This document shows positions 6,267-8,237 of a DNA stretch of 8,237 nt, in pieces. The position numbers and the translations under genes were made by a program. The notes under the pieces are model-generated. The model was not told where the DNA came from and made no database searches. It saw nothing but the letters and a program-made list of their open reading frames with translations. How positions within the stretch are numbered: position 1 is the stretch's first letter; every line of letters starts with the position of its first letter. The DNA lies in the NCBI GenBank assembly GCA_947623215.1, contig CANQGN010000062.1:1-8237 (forward strand), read 5' to 3'. Source of the stretch: an uncultured Clostridia bacterium. Its GTDB lineage: Bacteria; Bacillota; Clostridia; Oscillospirales; Acutalibacteraceae.

Positions 6267-6899
6267 GTGGAATGGTTTAAAAAATCGGTGGCCGGCGGCA
6301 TGATGATTGGCATTGGCGCCGCCGTGTATCTTTCGTGCGAAAACCGCGTGGTGGGCGCCCTGCTTTTTTCGGTCGGGCTGTTTTGCATTTGCTCCTTCGG
6401 CATGGGGCTCTTTACCGGCAAAATCGGCTACGTGCTGGCCACCCGCAACTCCCCCAACTGCGCCGTGATTTGGCTGGGCAATCTGGTGGGCAGCGGCGTC
6501 ACTTCGCTGGCCGTGCGGGTGAGTAACCCCGCTCTGGCGGCCGCCGCCGCCCCGCTGGTAGAAAAAAAGCTGGCGCTCTCTCCCATAGCGGTGGTGCTGC
6601 TTTCGGCCTTGTGCGGCATGTTAATGTACTTAGCGGTCGACCATTTTAACCGCCACCCCCACACCGCCAGCGGCGTGGCCGGGCTGGTGCTTTGCGTGGC
6701 AACCTTTATTTTGTGCGGGTTTGAGCACAGCATTGCCGATATGAACTACTGCTTTTTGGGGGTTACCTCGCTGCCGCAGGCGGCGCGGGCGGCCGTGTTT
6801 TTGCTGGCCGTTTCGCTGGCAAACGGCGTAGGGGCGCTGCTCATTCGCGCCCTTACCTTACCTGCCCAAAAAGACGAACAACCCAAAAAAGAAGAATAG
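6267..6899 (+). CDS. Formate/nitrite transporter (FNT) family channel, compact
   Basis: FNT proteins are pentameric membrane channels for formate, nitrite, hydrosulfide or similar small anions. The 210-residue product shows six hydrophobic segments at about 10-24, 28-50, 64-84, 104-124, 135-151 and 171-195. The hallmarks are LFTGKIGYV (49-56, with the constriction residues) and GFEHSIADM (151-159) with the conserved pore His154 (family form FEHSvANM). It is shorter than FocA (about 285) because loops and tails are short, and it ends in a charged tail (QKDEQPKKEE). The GTG start at 6267 follows GGAGG (6254-6258) at eight bases. The reading frame stays open far upstream, but that part is the shadow of the kinase gene. 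It is the last gene of the apparent operon. The transported ion cannot be read from sequence. Confidence 0.88.
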   Translation: MEWFKKSVAGGMMIGIGAAVYLSCENRVVGALLFSVGLFCICSFGMGLFTGKIGYVLATRNSPNCAVIWLGNLVGSGVTSLAVRVSNPALAAAAAPLVEKKLALSPIAVVLLSALCGMLMYLAVDHFNRHPHTASGVAGLVLCVATFILCGFEHSIADMNYCFLGVTSLPQAARAAVFLLAVSLANGVGALLIRALTLPAQKDEQPKKEE

Positions 6900-6921
6900 G
6901 CAAAACCAGCTTAAAACGAAA

Positions 6922-6950
6922 ACCCCGCTTGACAAAACGCCCGGCGGGGT
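6922..6950. other. Inverted repeat enclosing the -35 box
   Basis: ACCCCGC (6922-6928) and GCGGGGT (6944-6950) form a perfect 7-bp stem with a 15-base loop that contains the TTGACA -35 box. It lies 22 bases after the FNT stop. It is not followed by a U run, so it is at best a weak terminator for the upstream operon. It could instead be a second protein-binding site. Confidence 0.4.
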
Positions 6951-6957
6951 GTATACT
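6929..6957 (+). promoter_or_regulatory. Sigma-A promoter of the FeoB-associated peptide gene
   Basis: TTGACA (6929-6934) is a perfect -35 box and TATACT (6952-6957) is one base off the -10 consensus, separated by exactly 17 bases. Transcription should begin near 6964, at the edge of the palindrome at 6966-6983. The strength of this promoter suggests that the downstream gene is normally held down by a repressor. Confidence 0.85.
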
Positions 6958-6965
6958 GTCTATAG

Positions 6966-6983
6966 GGTTAGCGAAGGCTAACC
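6966..6983. promoter_or_regulatory. Palindromic operator, DtxR/IdeR-like half-sites
   Basis: GGTTAGC (6966-6972), spacer GAAG, GCTAACC (6977-6983) is a perfect inverted repeat just downstream of the -10 box, over the expected start of transcription. The half-sites GGTTAG/CTAACC are those of the DtxR/IdeR consensus TTAGGTTAGSCTAACCTWA, but here they are six bases apart instead of one. The position suits an iron-dependent repressor, in keeping with the Feo-type gene it precedes. As RNA it could also be a 5' leader hairpin. The regulator is inferred. Confidence 0.6.
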
Positions 6984-7012
6984 GGTAAAAAGATACCAAA
7001 GGGGGCGGTAGG

Positions 7013-7189
7013 ATGAGCAACTGGCTGCCATACGTCGGCACGGCGCTGGTACTGCTGGCGGTGGCGCTGGCGGTAGCGGCGGCGGTGTGGTCGCTGCGCA
7101 AAGGCAAAAAAAATGGGCAAAACGCCTGCGGCGGGGGCTGCGGCGGCTGCCCCATGGCGGGGCGCTGCCACCGACAAAACGAAAAATAA
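7013..7189 (+). CDS. FeoB-associated Cys-rich membrane peptide
   Basis: The 58-residue product matches the FeoB-associated cysteine-rich family (PF12669 type). These small membrane proteins are usually encoded beside feoB and are linked to ferrous iron uptake; their biochemical role is unsettled. An N-terminal membrane helix (about 6-27) is followed by basic LRKGKK (28-33). A cytoplasmic cysteine cluster follows, CGGGCGGCPMAGRCH, with Cys39, Cys43, Cys46 and Cys52 plus His53 able to bind metal. The ATG at 7013 follows AAAGGGGG (6998-7005) at seven bases. No feoA or feoB is in the window, so this is an orphan copy with its own promoter and operator, apparently monocistronic because the next gene faces it. 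The family call is firm from the helix-plus-cysteine layout. Confidence 0.85.
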   Translation: MSNWLPYVGTALVLLAVALAVAAAVWSLRKGKKNGQNACGGGCGGCPMAGRCHRQNEK

Positions 7190-7214
7190 GGGGAGGCGAA
7201 CACACGCCGCCCCT
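7180..7214 (-). terminator. Rho-independent terminator of ogt (possibly bidirectional)
   Basis: On the minus strand AGGGGCGGC pairs with GCCTCCCCT (7206-7214 with 7189-7197) across a short loop, with one internal mismatch. It is followed by TATTTTT (7188-7182) as U tract. On the plus strand the same hairpin has no U run, so it terminates ogt better than the FeoB-associated gene. It lies in the 28-base gap between these convergent genes and overlaps the end of the latter. Confidence 0.6.
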
Positions 7215-7217
7215 CAC

Positions 7218-7700
7218 CTAAAGCGACCCCTCGTGGCGCAGCAGCCAGCGCTTGCGCCACAGCCCGGCCGAAAAGCCGCCCAGCCCGCTTTTTGCCACCA
7301 CCCGGTGGCAGGGGCAGACCACCAGCAGCGGGTTGCGCCCCACCGCGCCGCCCACCGCCCGGGCGGCCGTGGGCTGCCCCAGCGCGGCGGCAAGGGCGCC
7401 GTAGGTAACCCGCTCGCCAAAGGGCACCTTGGCGAGCGCCTGCCAAACCCGGCGGTCAAAGTCGCTGCCAGCAGGGTTGCAGGGCAGGTCAAACCTCTGC
7501 CGCCGCCCGGCGAAATAGGCCATAAGTTCGCGGCAGGCACGCGCTGTGAACGGGGTGGGGGCAAGGCTTGTAAAAGCGGCCCGGTTTTCGGGCAGGGGCA
7601 AAATCCACCCCAGCCCCTCCCCCCGCTGGCCGACCGAAAGGGGGCCGAGGGGAGAATCCATGCGCTGCTCCCCCACGGCGGCTGTAAAAATTTGCTGCAT
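7218..7700 (-). CDS. ogt: Methylated-DNA--[protein]-cysteine S-methyltransferase
   Basis: This is a suicide repair protein that moves the methyl group from O6-methylguanine (and O4-methylthymine) in DNA to its own cysteine. The 160-residue product has the active site VVCPCHRVV (127-135) with Cys131, followed by SGLGGFSAGLWRKRWLL as in the family. FGERVTYGALA (94-104) and TAARAVGGAVGRNP (111-124) form the DNA-binding helix-turn-helix with the arginine finger. The N-terminal domain (1-75) is short and lacks the zinc-binding Ada-type extension, so this is Ogt/MGMT-like. The start ATG at 7700-7698 is chosen over an upstream one (7763) because AAAAGGAG (7715-7708) precedes it at seven bases. It is divergent from yhbY, and no clear minus-strand promoter was found in the 98 bases between them. 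Confidence 0.93.
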   Translation of the reverse strand: MQQIFTAAVGEQRMDSPLGPLSVGQRGEGLGWILPLPENRAAFTSLAPTPFTARACRELMAYFAGRRQRFDLPCNPAGSDFDRRVWQALAKVPFGERVTYGALAAALGQPTAARAVGGAVGRNPLLVVCPCHRVVAKSGLGGFSAGLWRKRWLLRHEGSL

Positions 7701-7735
7701 TCTGTCGCTCCTTTTCTTTCCTTCCTCGCCCGGCC

Positions 7736-7764
7736 TTGCAATCCGCCCGGCGGTGTGGTACAAT
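7736..7764 (+). promoter_or_regulatory. Sigma-A promoter of yhbY
   Basis: TTGCAA (7736-7741) and TACAAT (7759-7764) are separated by 17 bases. TGG directly before the -10 box makes an extended -10 element. Transcription should start near 7771, giving a leader of about 28 bases before the GTG of yhbY. It lies between divergent ogt and yhbY. Confidence 0.75.
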
Positions 7765-7798
7765 GGGCTGGCGAAATTTGATTAAATGAGGGATTGCT

Positions 7799-8092
7799 GT
7801 GACGTTAACCGGAAAACAACGCGCCGCGCTGCGCGCCAAAGCCAACCCGCTGGAAGCGATTTTTCAAATCGGCCGGCAGGGGGTGGGCGACCAGCTTGTG
7901 CGCCAGGTAGATGAAACGCTGGCCGTGCGGGAGCTGATTAAACTGCGCGTGCTGGAAAACAGCCCCTGCTCCGCGCGGGAGGCGGCAGACGCCATTGCGG
8001 CGGCGGTGGGGGCGCAGGTGGTGCAGGTAATCGGGTCGCGCTTTGTGCTCTACCGCCCGGCCGAACAGCCGGTCATAGAGCTGCCGCGCTAA
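7799..8092 (+). CDS. yhbY: YhbY-type (CRM domain) RNA-binding ribosome assembly protein
   Basis: YhbY is a small protein of the CRS1-YhbY (CRM) family that binds pre-50S ribosomal particles and is thought to help 23S rRNA maturation. The 97-residue product starts MTLTGKQRAALRAKA, continues with the conserved FQIGRQGVGD (22-31) containing the GxxG RNA-binding loop (Gly25-Gly28), and ends in a VVQVIGSRFVLYRP strand segment (74-87). This is the whole usual length. The start is GTG 7799 with GAGGGA (7788-7793) five bases before it. It has its own promoter. In many Firmicutes yhbY is followed by nadD, but here it is followed 19 bases later by the repeat element, and no terminator is evident. Confidence 0.93.
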   Translation: MTLTGKQRAALRAKANPLEAIFQIGRQGVGDQLVRQVDETLAVRELIKLRVLENSPCSAREAADAIAAAVGAQVVQVIGSRFVLYRPAEQPVIELPR

Positions 8093-8111
8093 AGAAAACC
8101 CGCACAAACCC

Positions 8112-8138
8112 TAGGCAATACAATCAGGGTACAACGTG
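8112..8138 (+). repeat. Terminal inverted repeat, left end of element
   Basis: It starts TAGGCAATACAATCAGGG and is the inverted partner of 176-202 (22 of 23 identical in the outer part, 24 of 27 overall). It marks the left boundary of the element just past yhbY. Confidence 0.8.
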
Positions 8139-8237
8139 TTTTTGGGGGAGTGCCCGCCGCGCCTGCTTCGCCCCCCGCTTTTGCCATACACAAAGTATGG
8201 CTGCAAGCGCACGCCTAGCAGTCATCGACGGGCGCTC
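8124..8237 (-). CDS. Hypothetical short ORF inside the repeat element (partial, 3' part)
   Basis: This is a 37-codon open stretch plus TGA, entering at the right edge in the same frame as the minus-strand ORF of 1-180. Its first 17 codons are the same as the last 17 codons of that piece. The end is rich in basic residues (WQKRGAKQARRALPQKHVVP). No function can be assigned, and it may not be translated. Confidence 0.22.
   Translation of the reverse strand, partial: ERPSMTARRALAAILCVWQKRGAKQARRALPQKHVVP
8187..8237. repeat. 51-bp direct repeat, right copy
   Basis: Exact copy of bases 1-51, same orientation, ending at the window edge. The identity has no mismatch. Upstream of it the sequence (8112-8186) is unrelated to anything at the left edge because the left copy is truncated there. 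Confidence 0.95.

Larger units (their letters stand above)
8112..8237. mobile_element. Left part of the same MITE-like interspersed element (partial, cut by window edge)
   Basis: It begins 19 bases after the yhbY stop codon with the inverted repeat TAGGCAAT(A)CAATC... and runs off the right edge in the 51-bp segment that also opens the window. It contains a perfect 7-bp hairpin, GCCATAC (8183-8189), loop ACAAA, GTATGGC (8195-8201), across the start of the shared segment. No transposase is visible. It may be a second copy in the same orientation as the one at 1-202. If the contig is circular or was closed over the repeat, it is the other half of the same copy. Confidence 0.6.

Noticed and set aside
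7113..7781. Long plus-strand open frames antisense to ogt
   Set aside because: They are antisense shadows in high-G+C sequence with proline/arginine-rich, motif-free products. The minus strand has a complete Ogt.
1..8237. CRISPR array, tRNA, rRNA, toxin-antitoxin or defence system
   Set aside because: No spaced short repeats, cloverleaf sequence or defence-type proteins are visible on either strand.

Overview
The window looks like a stretch of chromosome from a high-G+C member of the Clostridia. The best match is an Oscillospiraceae/Ruminococcaceae-type gut anaerobe. This rests on strong AGGAGG-type ribosome binding sites, GTG starts, an RF2 and D-Ala-D-Ala ligase of Firmicutes type, a membrane-anchored MurF-like ligase, and a FeoB-associated cysteine-rich peptide. 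The species assignment is inference. No sequence search was possible.

Layout. Bases 1-202 are the right part of a short interspersed element. Bases 251-6899 hold six tightly packed plus-strand genes: prfB (RF2), an alpha/beta hydrolase, a MurF-like ligase with an N-terminal membrane domain, ddl, a galactokinase-family GHMP kinase, and a compact formate/nitrite-family channel. Two junctions are 4-bp stop/start overlaps and the others are 16-43 bp, so this reads as one operon. Bases 6900-7189 hold a near-consensus sigma-A promoter, a palindrome resembling a DtxR/IdeR operator, and a 58-residue FeoB-associated peptide. ogt (DNA repair alkyltransferase) follows on the minus strand with its own terminator. 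A second good promoter drives yhbY on the plus strand. Bases 8112-8237 are the left part of the same type of interspersed element.

Functional reading. The core operon combines translation termination with the last cytoplasmic steps of peptidoglycan precursor synthesis: Ddl makes D-Ala-D-Ala and the MurF-like ligase uses it. The hydrolase, sugar kinase and anion channel have no obvious common substrate with these and may simply be co-transcribed. The iron-linked peptide, ogt and yhbY are separate transcription units.

The most unusual structure is at the two ends. The first 51 bases are repeated exactly as the last 51. Joining the ends across that overlap gives a 277-bp unit with near-perfect 23-bp terminal inverted repeats (22 of 23 match). 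It has open reading frames on both strands and looks like a non-autonomous, MITE-like element. Either the contig was closed or broken at this repeat, or two same-orientation copies flank the region. The rest is ordinary housekeeping sequence with some informative deviations: an RF2 gene without the usual programmed frameshift, a MurF-like ligase with a membrane domain in place of its usual N-terminal domain, and an orphan Feo-type peptide with its own operator.
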